Source: Prorocentrum cordatum (taxonomy: Eukaryota > Sar > Dinophyceae > Prorocentrales > Prorocentraceae). From it: 22,500 nt of DNA. Within the stretch, counting starts at the first letter, position 1. Every line of letters begins with the position of its first letter. Below the pieces are notes generated by a model. That model ran no database searches and was not told where the DNA came from. It saw only the letters and a list, made by a program, of their open reading frames with translations. The DNA lies in the NCBI GenBank assembly GCA_963575745.1, contig CAUYUJ010016482.1, forward strand, positions 558,009-580,508, written 5' to 3'. Position numbers and translations under genes: made by a program. Below are positions 8,856 through 17,424 of this stretch, one piece after another.

Positions 8856-9293
8856 TCGCGCACTAGTGGCGCTACGTCGCAAGGAACCTTCGTGCGCATC
8901 TGCCGCTGGCGCGCCTGGGTCAGTAAAGGTGACGCCGTCAATGCCAACGATTGCGTACTGGCCTTTGTGCTAGCCCGCAGTCTCTCTGCGGCAATGAAAA
9001 ACGCCCTCGCGACGCGGCGTAAGCCAACGCTCATCGTAACGCCCGTAAAACGCGCAGCTAAATTCGTGGCGTTGTTGGAACTTGGCAGTGGGGCGCCTCT
9101 CCAAGACTTGCGTTTGCTGCATCATGCAGATGCAAAAGCACTTGCGAGGACGCCGGTGAGAGCAACGCACCGCAATACATCTACGCAGCGCATAGGCTTC
9201 TTCCCTTGGTCACAAGACCCATTGCGAATGCAGCGCGAGCTGCGCGACATCTATACATCAATATCTCGCAGCATCATGCGCGACGAAAAATGA
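8856..9293 (+). CDS. hypothetical ORF, unrecognised
   Basis: The frame is open for about 145 codons from the stop at 8853 to the TGA at 9291. There is no upstream ATG: the first ATG is at about residue 47, near 8994, and a GTG lies at 8892. The product would be basic and mixed in composition, with an Ala/Lys/Arg-rich middle and a C-terminal segment rich in Arg, Ser and Ile. In 50-55% GC DNA an uninterrupted frame of this length is uncommon, which is the only support. Upstream in another frame (about 8740-8830) a CxxC-x8-CxxC arrangement resembles a zinc ribbon, so a frameshifted or spliced gene is conceivable. On the minus strand a 95-codon frame overlaps. No family is recognised. Confidence 0.22.
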   Translation, partial: SRTSGATSQGTFVRICRWRAWVSKGDAVNANDCVLAFVLARSLSAAMKNALATRRKPTLIVTPVKRAAKFVALLELGSGAPLQDLRLLHHADAKALARTPVRATHRNTSTQRIGFFPWSQDPLRMQRELRDIYTSISRSIMRDEK

Positions 9294-9451
9294 CCCCATG
9301 CTAATGCTGTGTGGTTATGAGCAAACTTCCTTCATAACTTAGAGACGTAGCTTTCGAATTCCTCAATTTCGCACAACTTCAATGTTGCGGGGATTATATG
9401 AAATATTTGCGCGCGAGATGTTTGGACGCGGTAAATATCGAAACAGATGCC

Positions 9452-10054
9452 TTAAGGTTGTTTCTCGCGAACACCGCGTGCGTGTTCCATCGAGCGAGAG
9501 CAAGGCATGGCTGAGGTTCTGTTCAGTTTTGGGCCCATCCTGCCCAGGGGCAATGTCGTTTTCTTCCGATGTTTAGACGTCCCAAAGCAAACCTTACATG
9601 CATTTCCAATTCGAATTACGACTGTCTCCGATCGAAGCAAGTTCAAGTAATGAGTAGAGCTGAATTCTGGATATCCCAACGCATGGGCGACATTGGACGT
9701 TCCATGTCCAATTGGATTATTCCGCGCACCAAGTTGCATGGGAACTGGGGAAATATAACTGCATATCCCTGGAGACCAGATGACCAACGCACGTTGGAAA
9801 CGTGCGCTGTATACGTGGACCACTAAACACGACATCCCCGTTGCACTCTGCTTCGGCGTACAATGGCATGCCGCTTCGTCCTGTCGCGGACCTCCTTCGA
9901 ACGCTTTAGAAAACAAGTTATTTTCTTCAACCGCATATGTCACTCCGGGAAGCGCGAGCGTCCCAAGAGTTTCTTGCCATTCGGCAAAGCCATTGTTTTT
10001 GTGAAAAAATAACCAAGCGTGGCATAGCCATTCTGGCTCGCTGCTGTAGCGTAG
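9452..10054 (-). CDS. hypothetical ORF, 201 open codons, unrecognised
   Basis: This is the longest uninterrupted frame in the island: no stop from the TGA at 10057-10055 to about 9455. The first 60 residues are the most protein-like, rich in Trp, Phe, Leu and Glu with little repetition. Several Cys and His lie around residues 65-90. No ATG is available near the upstream stop; a GTG is at 9943 and the first in-frame ATG is further in, so it could be an exon rather than a full gene. In the overlapping minus frame 9366-9572 another 69 codons with a plausible composition end at a TGA at 9365-9363, which may mean a frameshift or intron. I recognise no domain. Confidence 0.28.
   Translation of the reverse strand, partial: LRYSSEPEWLCHAWLFFHKNNGFAEWQETLGTLALPGVTYAVEENNLFSKAFEGGPRQDEAACHCTPKQSATGMSCLVVHVYSARFQRALVIWSPGICSYISPVPMQLGARNNPIGHGTSNVAHALGYPEFSSTHYLNLLRSETVVIRIGNACKVCFGTSKHRKKTTLPLGRMGPKLNRTSAMPCSRSMEHARGVREKQP
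9788..9806. other. perfect 8 bp hairpin
   Basis: CGCACGTT and AACGTGCG pair across a GGA loop, inside the lower-GC island. Confidence 0.6.
10025..10039 (+). other. weak match to the dinoflagellate spliced-leader core
   Basis: TAGCCATTCTGGCTC matches 14 of 15 bases of the core of the dinoflagellate spliced leader as I know it (TAGCCATTTTGGCTC). The flanking bases agree poorly: the CCG before and the AAG after do not match well. The core is itself nearly palindromic (AGCCA/TGGCT), which raises the chance of coincidence. No poly-A or obvious retroposed mRNA follows. Confidence 0.15.
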
Positions 10055-10143
10055 TCAAAGCTGATAAGGTGCACAGGTCGTTGCTTCGCCGCAGCTTCTA
10101 TTACTTAAAGTTGCCTTCGGTTCTTTTTTGTAGTTTGCATCCC

Positions 10144-10165
10144 CAGACGAGCTCTAACTCGTCTG
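10144..10165. other. perfect 8 bp hairpin followed by T- and A-rich DNA
   Basis: CAGACGAG and CTCGTCTG pair across CTCTAA. A CTTTTGCATTTCTTC stretch and an A8 run follow within 35 bases. It could be an RNA end structure; this is only a guess. Confidence 0.5.
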
Positions 10166-10381
10166 CACGCAGCACTCTTTTGCATTTCTTCTAAAAAAAA
10201 GTCGCCTGAACGTTGGATGTCTGCAACAGGGGTTCATTCCCGCACCGCTCGGCTAGCTTTCATGGCTCTTTCAAACATGCGGCTGCCTCCTTTTATCTCC
10301 TAGTGCATATGTTTTGGAAAGTACCACGCCGTATCTGATGTGCTGCGCTCGGGTCAGCTAGGGTAGCGCCGTCTTCAAGAC

Positions 10382-10903
10382 TTGAAGCTCATCGGCCTTC
10401 TCTTTTCATATATCTTTCGATGCGGTCCGTGGACGCAGCACGTGGCGATGGTTATATATATATATATACACATACATTTTTATATATTTATATATATATG
10501 TATATGTGTATATATATGTATATGCATAAATATATGTAAACGATCTAAGAGACCGCAAGTGCCATCATCATGGAACGCGCCTAAGATGGCATGCGCAGGC
10601 GTTAGACGTTTCAATTCACCTTTTAGAGCCAACGTGACATGGCGCCTCGTGCAAGAAGTGCCCCTCACGACGACTTCGCGCAGAAATATAGCGATGTTCC
10701 AGACGCGCAGCTATGCGAAGCCGCTGGCGTTTTTCGTTGCAATGCCCGGCCGTTCTGGGCACCTGCTCGGCGTGACTGCGCGTGCCAAATGCTCCGTGAT
10801 CATATCCCAGATGGGACGCCCTAGCTCGAACATCTGCGTCGGGTTATTTTCGGCATGGGGGGGTCGCAGGGTATTTCCTTGCCGGGCGCACTTTATTTAG
10901 CAC
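10382..10903 (+). CDS. hypothetical ORF through an AT microsatellite, unrecognised
   Basis: Open for 172 codons. Residues about 24-52 come from the TATA/TACA microsatellite (Ile/Tyr/His-rich). The remaining 120 residues are basic and mixed, with no recognised motif. Against it: the minus strand of the same stretch has a frame (about 11004-10480) interrupted by only two stops (10899-10897 and 10713-10711) whose translation is equally protein-like. At most one of the two can be a real or decayed gene and the sequence alone does not decide. Confidence 0.15.
10452..10540. repeat. TA/TATATG microsatellite
   Basis: (TA)n followed by TACACA, TATATT and TATATG units, similar in style to the tract at 8562-8636. 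Confidence 0.93.
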
Positions 10904-11107
10904 CTGGAAACGATTGCCCCGCGATCCGCCAAAGCGAACGCGAGACCGAGATGCTGAAGATGGGCGAATGCAGCGTTTGTAAGTGATGCCTTCGAATTGC
11001 AGAGACATCATAACCACGCTATTAATCACTGAATACCCTTGCTTGCGTTTCATTGGGATTTCGCATGTCGACATGGTAAACGGTTCGCGAGGTTGGGCGG
11101 CAAACAT
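10844..11107 (-). CDS. small hypothetical ORF with ATG start
   Basis: 87 codons starting with ATG at 11107. The first 65 residues have an ordinary soluble-protein composition (Met, Lys, Arg, Ser, Gln). The end runs over a poly-C stretch. It overlaps other open frames on the same strand, including the two-stop frame 11004-10480. No family is recognised. It may be one piece of a decayed or spliced minus-strand gene that continues toward 10480 in another frame. Confidence 0.2.
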   Translation of the reverse strand: MFAAQPREPFTMSTCEIPMKRKQGYSVINSVVMMSLQFEGITYKRCIRPSSASRSRVRFGGSRGNRFQVLNKVRPARKYPATPPCRK

Positions 11108-11247
11108 TTTATCAGGTTCGCGGCTAGATCACCATTTCAATTCGTTCGCCACGAAGTTCTCCCCAATGGTACTTTCAGGGCAAGTTCGGGGACGCTGAGC
11201 TGAAAGATGCTCTAGCCGGGCTCCCTGCTGGCAGACAACGAATGCGA

Positions 11248-11563
11248 GCATTGGAGGACGACGACGGACGACGACGACGACGACGACGACGGACGATCGA
11301 CGAGCGACGACGACGACGACGACAGCGACGACGACGACGACTACGATTACGACTACGACGACGACGACCCCCCCCCTTTCGAACTCGCTGCTGGCAGACA
11401 ATGACTGCGAGCACTGGGGGAGCATTGGACAACGACGACGACAACGGACGGGCGACGCGCGACGAACGACGACGACGACGACGGATGACGACGACGACGA
11501 CGGCGACGACAACGACGGCGATGACGACGACGGACAACGACGACGACGACGACGACGACGACG

Positions 11564-11595
<32 letters not shown>

Positions 11596-11655
11596 ACGAC
11601 GACGACGACGACGACGTTGCCAACGTCGACGACGACGACGACGACGACGGACGAG

Positions 11656-11687
<32 letters not shown>

Positions 11688-11704
11688 GACGAGCGCGAAC
11701 GACG

Positions 11705-11742
<38 letters not shown>

Positions 11743-12176
11743 ACGAGCGACAAACGACGGACGACGACGACCACGCCCACGAAGAACGACGAACGACGAC
11801 GACGACACCAACGACGACGGACGACGACGACGGACGAGCGACGACGACGACGACGACGGACGAGCGACGAATGACGGTCGACGACGACGACGACGAGTCC
11901 GAACGACGACGACGACGACGTCGCGGGACGACGGCAACGGATGACGAAGACGACAACAGCGGACGAGCGACAACGACGGACGAGGGACGACGACGTACGA
12001 TTGCGACCAGGACGACGACGACGACGACGGACGACGACGGACGACGACGACGACGACGACGACGACGGACGAGCGACGAAGGACGGTCGTCGACGACGAC
12101 GACGACGACTACGACGACGAACGACGACGACGACGACGACGGACGAGCGACGAACGAGGGACGACGACGACGACGA

Positions 12177-12227
<51 letters not shown>

Positions 12228-12895
12228 AGGACGACGGAGGACGACGATGACGCCGACGCCGACGCCGACGCCGACGACGACTCCTACTCCGACGCCGACG
12301 CCGACGCCGACGACGACGCCGGCTCCGACGCCGACTCCGTCTCCGACGCCGATGCCGACGCCGACGCCGACGACGATGTTCCCGAACGACGGCGACGCCG
12401 ACGACGACGACGACGATGGACGACGGGCGACGGACGGCCGACGACCGACGACCGACGACCGACGGCGACGACGACGACGACGGACGACGAACGACGAACG
12501 ACGAAGGACGAACGACGAACGACGACGAACGACGAACGACGTCGACGACGACCATGACCACGACCACGACGACGACGACGACGGACGAGCGACGGTCGAC
12601 GCACAACGACGACGACTACGACGACGAACGCCGCCGACGACGACGACGGACGATTGTCGCACCACGGACGATGACGACAATGCCGACGCCGACGACGACG
12701 GATGACGACGACGACGACGGCGACGACGACGCCGACGACGGCGACGACGACGTCGTCGCCGATCGACGACGAGGACGACGACGACAGACGACGATGACGA
12801 CGACGGACGAGCCAGGGACGACGACGATGGACGACGACGACGACGACGGACGAGCGACGACGAGCCATGGACGACGACGACGACGACGACGGCCC
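11248..12895. repeat. 1.65 kb GAC/CGA trinucleotide array with recurring GGACGAGC motif
   Basis: Long CGA runs are interrupted mostly by 4-base units (CGGA, ACGA, GCGA), that is, by one extra base, so the reading frame rotates repeatedly. GGACGAGC occurs 11 times (11649, 11687, 11741, 11832, 11858, 11961, 12067, 12141, 12593, 12805, 12848), often extended to GGACGAGCGACGAA. A GACGCC hexamer subarray lies at about 12248-12370. Long ORFs (up to 501 codons) on both strands follow from the absence of stop triplets and are not gene evidence. Confidence 0.95.
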
Positions 12896-12959
12896 TCTCG
12901 GCCGCGGCGAGCTACGAGCGGCCTAGGCACGCCGAGGACAGCCCAGGGGGCGAGCAGAC

Positions 12960-13228
12960 CGCAGAGGAGGCGGCCGAGGAGGAGGAGGAGCTGGGGCAGG
13001 ACGGGGCGTGCCCCCCCCCCAGGGCTTCTCTGTCTCGGCGGCGAAGTTCGGTGGAGGAGATGGAGGAGGAAGAGGAGGAGGAGGAGGAGGAGGAGGAGGA
13101 GGCGGTGGCGGAGGCGGAGGAGGAGGCGGAGGAGGAGGCGGAGGTGGAGGCGGAGGCGGAGGCGGAGGCGGAGGCGGAGGAGGCGGAGGAGGAGGATGAG
13201 GAGGAGGCGGAGGCGGAGGGCGGACCAG
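12960..13228. repeat. GGA/GGC purine-rich repeat
   Basis: GAGGAGG and GAGGCGGAGGCGG units, in phase for poly-Glu/Ala in one frame, poly-Gly in another and poly-Pro on the minus strand. It starts after a short C9 run. Confidence 0.93.
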
Positions 13229-13395
13229 GAGTGACAAGTTTTCGTCACCCGCAGCGCCGTGCTTGTGATCACTTGCTCTTGGCGCGGGCGCTCACAGAGT
13301 GGCAATCCCTCACCACCAACAAAGACAGAGAGGAGAGAAGCCATGCATGTTAGACGTGTGTTGGTAAAACTGGTGAAAAATAGGCCCCCAAATCG
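13229..13395. other. short unique linker, nothing recognised
   Basis: Ordinary-composition DNA between the GGA/GGC tract and the family H block. It begins with the small stem GTGACAAGTTTTCGTCAC. Confidence 0.4.
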
Positions 13396-13720
13396 CCACA
13401 AGACTGTCCAAGAGGCTCCCGAGAGAGCCCCAAGACGGCCCAAGAGAGCCCCAAGACAGTCCAAGAGGACAGTCCAAGAGGCGCCCATGACGGCCTAAGA
13501 TGGGCCACAGAGGGGAACCTCCTCACAGTTCAAGTCTTCCGCCCTAACTGGACCACCCAGACCGCCAGCAGGCCCCCACGGGACCCCAAGAGGCTTCGCA
13601 AGTGGTTCCAAGAGGCGCCCGACAAGCGTGCCAAGAGACCCCTAACAGGTATCCCAGAGGCTTCCGCCCCACAACCCAGGCACGGTGGCGGTATGAGCCG
13701 AAGGCCAGAAGATCCGCCGC

Positions 13721-13743
13721 CCCCTGTGGTCTTGCCACAGGGG
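13721..13743. other. perfect 9 bp hairpin
   Basis: CCCCTGTGG and CCACAGGGG pair across TCTTG. Confidence 0.7.
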
Positions 13744-13779
13744 TGCACGGCGTGCTGGATGTTTCAGGTTTTGGTTTTG

Positions 13780-13798
13780 GTTCTTTTTCTAAAAGAAC
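13780..13798. other. perfect 8 bp AT-rich hairpin
   Basis: GTTCTTTT and AAAAGAAC pair across TCT, 37 bases after the GC-rich hairpin and just after a GGTTTTGGTTTTGG stretch. Confidence 0.7.
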
Positions 13799-13883
13799 TC
13801 CCCAGTGGGCTTCGGCCCGTCCCGCCGGCCACCCGCAAGTTTCCGAAAATCCATCTGTCAATGCCTTTGTTGCCCCAACTTGG

Positions 13884-15165
13884 CCCAAGATGGCCTCCAA
13901 TGGCCTCCAAGATGCTTCCAAGACGGCCAAGATGGCCTCCAAGACGGGTAAGATGGCTCCAAGATGCACCCAAGACGGCCCAAGATGGCCTCAAGATGGT
14001 CTAAGACGGCCCAAAAGGCCCGCAAAAGGCCTCCAAGACGGCCCAAGAGCCCTCCAAGACGCCCTCCAGGAAGGCCCGAATAGGTTAAAATCATTGATTT
14101 TCCTTAGGTTTTTCAAGGATTTTGGCATGTTCTTCTTTTCAGCTCTCCGACGGCCCAAGACGGCCCAAGAGGTCCCCAACATCGCCCCAACAGCACCCAA
14201 GAGGCCTCCAAGATGGCCCCATGACGGCCCAAGAGGCCCCCAAGAAGGCCCCAAGAGGGCCTCAAGACGGCCCAAGAGGCCTCCAAGACGCCCAAGATGG
14301 CCTCCAAGACGGCCAAGATGGCCCAAGATGGCCTCCAAGATGCCTCCAAGACGGCCAAGATGGCCTCCAAGACGGGTAAGATGGTTCCAAGATGCACCCA
14401 AGACGGTCCAAGATGGCCTCAAGATGGTCTAAGACGGCCCAAAAGGCCGGCAAAAGGCCTCCAAGACGGCCCAAGAGCCCTCCAAGACGCCCTCCAGGAA
14501 GGCCCGAATAGGTTAAAATCATTGATTTTCCTTGGTTTTTGAAGGATTTTGGCATGTTCTTCTTTTCAGCTCTCCGACGGCCCCAGACGGCCCATGAGGT
14601 CCCCAACATCGCCCCAACAGCACCCAAGAGGCCTCCAAGATGGCCCCATGACGGCCCAAGAGGCCCCCAAGAAGGCCCCAAGAGGGCCTCAAGACGGCCC
14701 AAGAGGCCTCCAAGACGCCCAAGATGGCCTCCAAGACGGCCAAGATGGCCCAAGATGGCCTCCAAGATGCCTCCAAGACGGCCAAAATGGCCTCCAAGAC
14801 GGGTAAGATGGCTCCAAGATGCACCCAAGACGGCCCAAGATGGCCTCAAGATGGTCTAAGACGGCCCAAAAGGCCCGCAAAAGGCCTCCAAGACGGCCCA
14901 AGAGCCCTCCAAGACGCCCTCCAGGAAGGCCCGAATAGGTTAAAATCATTGATTTTCCTTTGGTTTTTGAAGGATTTTGGCATGTTCTTCATTTCAGCTC
15001 TCCGACGGCCCAAAACTGCCCAAGAGGTCCCCAACATCGCCCCAACAGCACCCAAGAGGCCTCCAAGATGGCCCCATGACGGCCCAAGAGGCCCCCAAGA
15101 AGGCCCCAAGAGGGCCTCAAGACGGCCCAAAGAGGCGTCCAAGACGGCCAAGATGGCCCCAAGTG
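13884..15165 (+). repeat. three tandem 427-428 bp units (family H array)
   Basis: The landmark GGCATGTTCTTC lies at 14124, 14551 and 14979 (spacings 427 and 428). Each unit has a CCAAGATGGCC/CCAAGACGGCC part, CCTCCAGGAAGGCCCGAATA, then a T-rich core (TTAAAATCATTGATTTTCC, GGTTTTT.AAGGATTTTGGC, TTCTTCTTTTCAGCTC, TCCGACGGCCC). Units differ by few substitutions, so the amplification is recent relative to the diverged copies elsewhere. All frames are nearly stop-free, which produces overlapping ORFs up to 276 codons on both strands; the period of 427-428 is not a multiple of three, so a repetitive protein could not be kept in frame. Confidence 0.95.
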
Positions 15166-15330
15166 AGGCCCAGAGAGGCCCCCAACCCAGCCCAGACGGC
15201 GTCAGGCAGAACAGGAAGGCCGCAAGGCATCCAAAGAGGCCCCCAAGATGCTTCCAAGACCGCACATGTGGCCCAATATAAACCCAGAGTAGCCAAAAAG
15301 GCACTCAAGAGACCTCCTCCTCCATTCCCC
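15166..15330 (+). repeat. family H, degenerate tail
   Basis: GGCCCCAAGTGAGGCCC, AGAGAGGCCCCCAACCC, AAAGAGGCCCCCAAGATGC and AAAAAGGCACTCAAGAGAC continue the unit style with increasing divergence, then a C/T-rich stretch follows. Confidence 0.7.
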
Positions 15331-15954
15331 CCCTTCCTATCTCTCCTCTCCTCCCCGTCCTCCCCCACGTGTTCCCCGAAGGCTGTAAAGACCGATTCGG
15401 GGAACATATGGCCCAATAACTTGGCAGACCTCTGGCCACAGCAGTCGGCCGCATCGGCGCTTCCGAAAGGGCAGGGGGCGGCGGTGATTCGCCGTAGGCG
15501 TCTTCGATAAGCAAACGAATGACCTGGTGAAGGGCACAGCCCTCTGCAGTCGCGCGCAGCGCAGGGCGCGGCCCTCAATTCATATACTGCGCGCCGCGGG
15601 GCAGTGCGGATAAGGGGGCTGCTGCGGAGAACGCGTGCGCAGGCGCCCCAGACCGCCGGAAATCCCAGAAGAAGCCCCCAGAGGGCCGAAAATAGGCCGC
15701 GGCATTGTCGGTAATAGATGTATGTTCGGCCCGAGTTGTTTGACTTTTTGTTGCACCTTGTGCTCAAACAGTGTGTGGAGAACTACTTCAGAGGATCTGT
15801 GATCTTGTCACGGCCTGGGGCTTGTTAGAGAAATTTAGCGCGCGCGAAGCTCGCGGGTGGATAATTTTTGAGTATCTCGCCTTTTCGCTTCCGATGGGTT
15901 GCTGTGGATGCGGAGGGTTCTCTCCAGAAATGGAAAGGAGTTCACATAACGAGG
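15331..15954. other. unique DNA, no gene recognised
   Basis: A pyrimidine-rich start (to about 15370) followed by ordinary GC-rich DNA. Frames of 66-216 codons on the minus strand overlap the family H tail and show no motif. No repeat family of the window is evident after 15400. Confidence 0.4.
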
Positions 15955-16140
15955 AGGAGGGAGAAGGAGAAGGAGTAAGAGGGCGAGAGAGATTCGCATT
16001 CAGAATGGTGCCGCGAATTAGCAATGAGACGGAGATGGCGAGGATGGCGAATAACAAAGGGAGGGATGAGGATGAAGAGGAGGAGGATGAGGAGGAGGAG
16101 GAGTAGGATGAGGCGGCGCAGGAGGCGCAGGAGGAGGAGG
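15955..16140. repeat. GGA-rich tract enclosing duplicated unit, copy 1
   Basis: GGAGAA and GGAGGA triplets before and after a unit at about 15988-16080 with GATTCGCATTCAGAATGG, GCAATGAGACGGAGATGG and AACAAAGGGAGGGATGA. The unit recurs at about 16158-16246. Confidence 0.75.
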
Positions 16141-16157
16141 AAGAACGAGACGGGGAG

Positions 16158-16246
16158 GGATATTTGCACTTGGGACGGTGCTGCGATGTAGCAATAGGAC
16201 GGAGATGTCGATGATGGCGTGTAACGAAGGGAAGGATGATGGTGAT
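16158..16246 (+). repeat. duplicated ~90 bp unit, copy 2
   Basis: GATATTTGCACTTGGGACGG, TAGCAATAGGACGGAGATG, GATGGCGTGTAACGAAGGGA and AGGATGATGG align in order with copy 1 about 170 bases upstream. A possible third, weaker copy lies near 16683-16770 (GGACGGGGGCGATGAGGTAG). Confidence 0.7.
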
Positions 16247-16328
16247 GGTGATGGTGATGGTAATGTTGTTGACGCAGAATCCGATGATGATGATGATGCT
16301 GATGATGATGATGATGCTGATAATGATA

Positions 16329-16370
<42 letters not shown>

Positions 16371-16580
16371 CTGATGATGATGATGATTATGATGATGATG
16401 ATGATGATACTGATGATGATACTGATGATGATACTGATGATGATACTGATGATACTGATGCTGATGATGATGATGGTTATGATGGTGGTGGTGATGACGA
16501 TGATGACGATGATGACGATGATGCTCATGCTGATAATAGACATGATGATGGTTGTGATGGCGGTGGTGATGATGATATGA
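16228..16580. repeat. (GAT)n imperfect microsatellite
   Basis: GATGAT runs interrupted by GCT, ACT, AAT and GGT triplets, all phase-preserving. One frame is poly-Asp and the minus strand gives poly-His or poly-Ile/Ser. Unlike the GAC array the interruptions keep the frame. Confidence 0.95.
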
Positions 16581-16582
16581 TA

Positions 16583-16767
16583 AGGAGGAGGCGGAGAATG
16601 CTGAGGATGGCGGAGGAGTAGGAGGAGGAGGACGGGTAAGGGTGACCTGGGACGGAGGCGGAGGAGTAAGAGGAGATTGGCTATGGACGGGGGCGATGAG
16701 GTAGAGGATCAGAAGCAGGAGGAGGAGGAGGGTACAAGGAAAAAGGGTGGGGATGGGGAGGGATACA
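16583..16767. repeat. GGA-rich linker between GAT arrays
   Basis: GGAGGA-type purine tract with a possible third copy of the ~90 bp unit near its end. Confidence 0.7.
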
Positions 16768-16836
<69 letters not shown>

Positions 16837-17010
16837 AATGATGCTGATGCTGATGCTGATGATGCTGATGATGATGCTGCTGATGATGATGCTGATGATG
16901 CTGTTGATAGTGATAATGTTATGATGTAGATGTTGATGATGCTGATGATGATGCTGATGATGAGGATGATGATGAGGATGAGGATGAGGAGGATAATGAG
17001 GATGAGGAGG
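16768..17010. repeat. (GAT)n microsatellite
   Basis: About 22 pure GAT triplets, then GATGCTGAT-type variants and GTTGAT, grading into GGAT and GGA. Confidence 0.95.
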
Positions 17011-17128
17011 AGGAAGAGGAACACTGAGGAGGAGGATGAGGAGGAGGAAGAGGAGGTGGAGGAGGAGGAGTAGGAGGTGGAAGAGGAGGACGAGGAGGAG
17101 GAGCAGGAGGAGGAGGAGCACTGAGGTG
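17011..17128. repeat. GGA-rich purine tract
   Basis: GGAGGA and GGAAGA units end the 1.2 kb GGA/GAT block. Confidence 0.9.
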
Positions 17129-17381
17129 GCGGAGGCCCTCCTTTGCACCCCCCTTGCGGGCCTCCCGGGCTTCTCCCTGGCGGTTGAAAACAGCCGAAGG
17201 GGAAACGAATGTGCGACAAGAGCGGCCCAACAAATCCAAAGAATTGGAGCGCTCTTTCATCAGCGTTGACACGCAGTGTGACACGCATGCCCAGTATTGC
17301 GCACGTGTTCCTATGACGTGGTCGTTGTGGGGTGGTATTGGGAGCCATCCGACGATTTGCATGCCTCTGGTTCGGCCTCGG
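17129..17381. other. unique DNA, nothing recognised
   Basis: Ordinary-composition stretch after the microsatellite block. Frames of 77-113 codons are open but without motif. Confidence 0.4.
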
Positions 17382-17421
17382 CTAGAACCTAACCGCGCGC
17401 GAAGCGCGCGCGTGGTTCTAG
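17382..17421. other. two-part hairpin with (CG)4 stem
   Basis: CTAGAACC pairs with GGTTCTAG on the outside (17382-17389 with 17414-17421) and CGCGCGCG with CGCGCGCG on the inside across an AAG loop, with a 4-against-1 base internal loop between. The alternating CG stems are Z-DNA-prone. Confidence 0.7.
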
Positions 17422-17424
17422 TGC

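Larger units (their letters stand above)
8640..11230. other. lower-GC, repeat-poor island
   Basis: Single lines such as 9301-9360 and 9601-9660 are about 40-42% GC by hand count, while lines outside are typically above 60%. None of families A, C, H, the foldback elements or GGA/GAC arrays occurs inside. Both edges are simple repeats: a TATACA tract on the left and the GAC array on the right. It contains an internal AT microsatellite and short perfect hairpins, plus ORFs of 60-200 codons on both strands. This may be an insertion of different origin or simply the one unique stretch between repeats. Confidence 0.6.
13396..13883 (+). repeat. family H, degenerate units outside the tandem array
   Basis: CCAAGAGGC, CCAAGACGGCCC and CCAAGACAGT units with unrelated DNA between (about 13500-13860). 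The unrelated part carries two strong hairpins at 13721 and 13780. Confidence 0.7.

Noticed and set aside
11175-12705. ORFs of up to 501 codons through the GAC array (poly-Ser/Val/Arg, poly-Asp/Thr)
   Set aside because: GAC, ACG and CGA triplets and their complements contain no stop codon, so all six frames stay open. The interruptions shift frame, which a real repetitive protein would not tolerate.
13602-15304. Overlapping ORFs of 80-276 codons on both strands, rich in Pro/Arg/Trp or Leu/Gly/Trp
   Set aside because: They are translations of the 427-428 bp tandem units in different frames. The period is not a multiple of three, and both strands are equally open.
15942-17348. 468-codon minus-strand ORF with long His, Ser and Pro runs
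   Set aside because: Almost entirely GAT/GGA microsatellite translation; the non-repeat ends show no motif.
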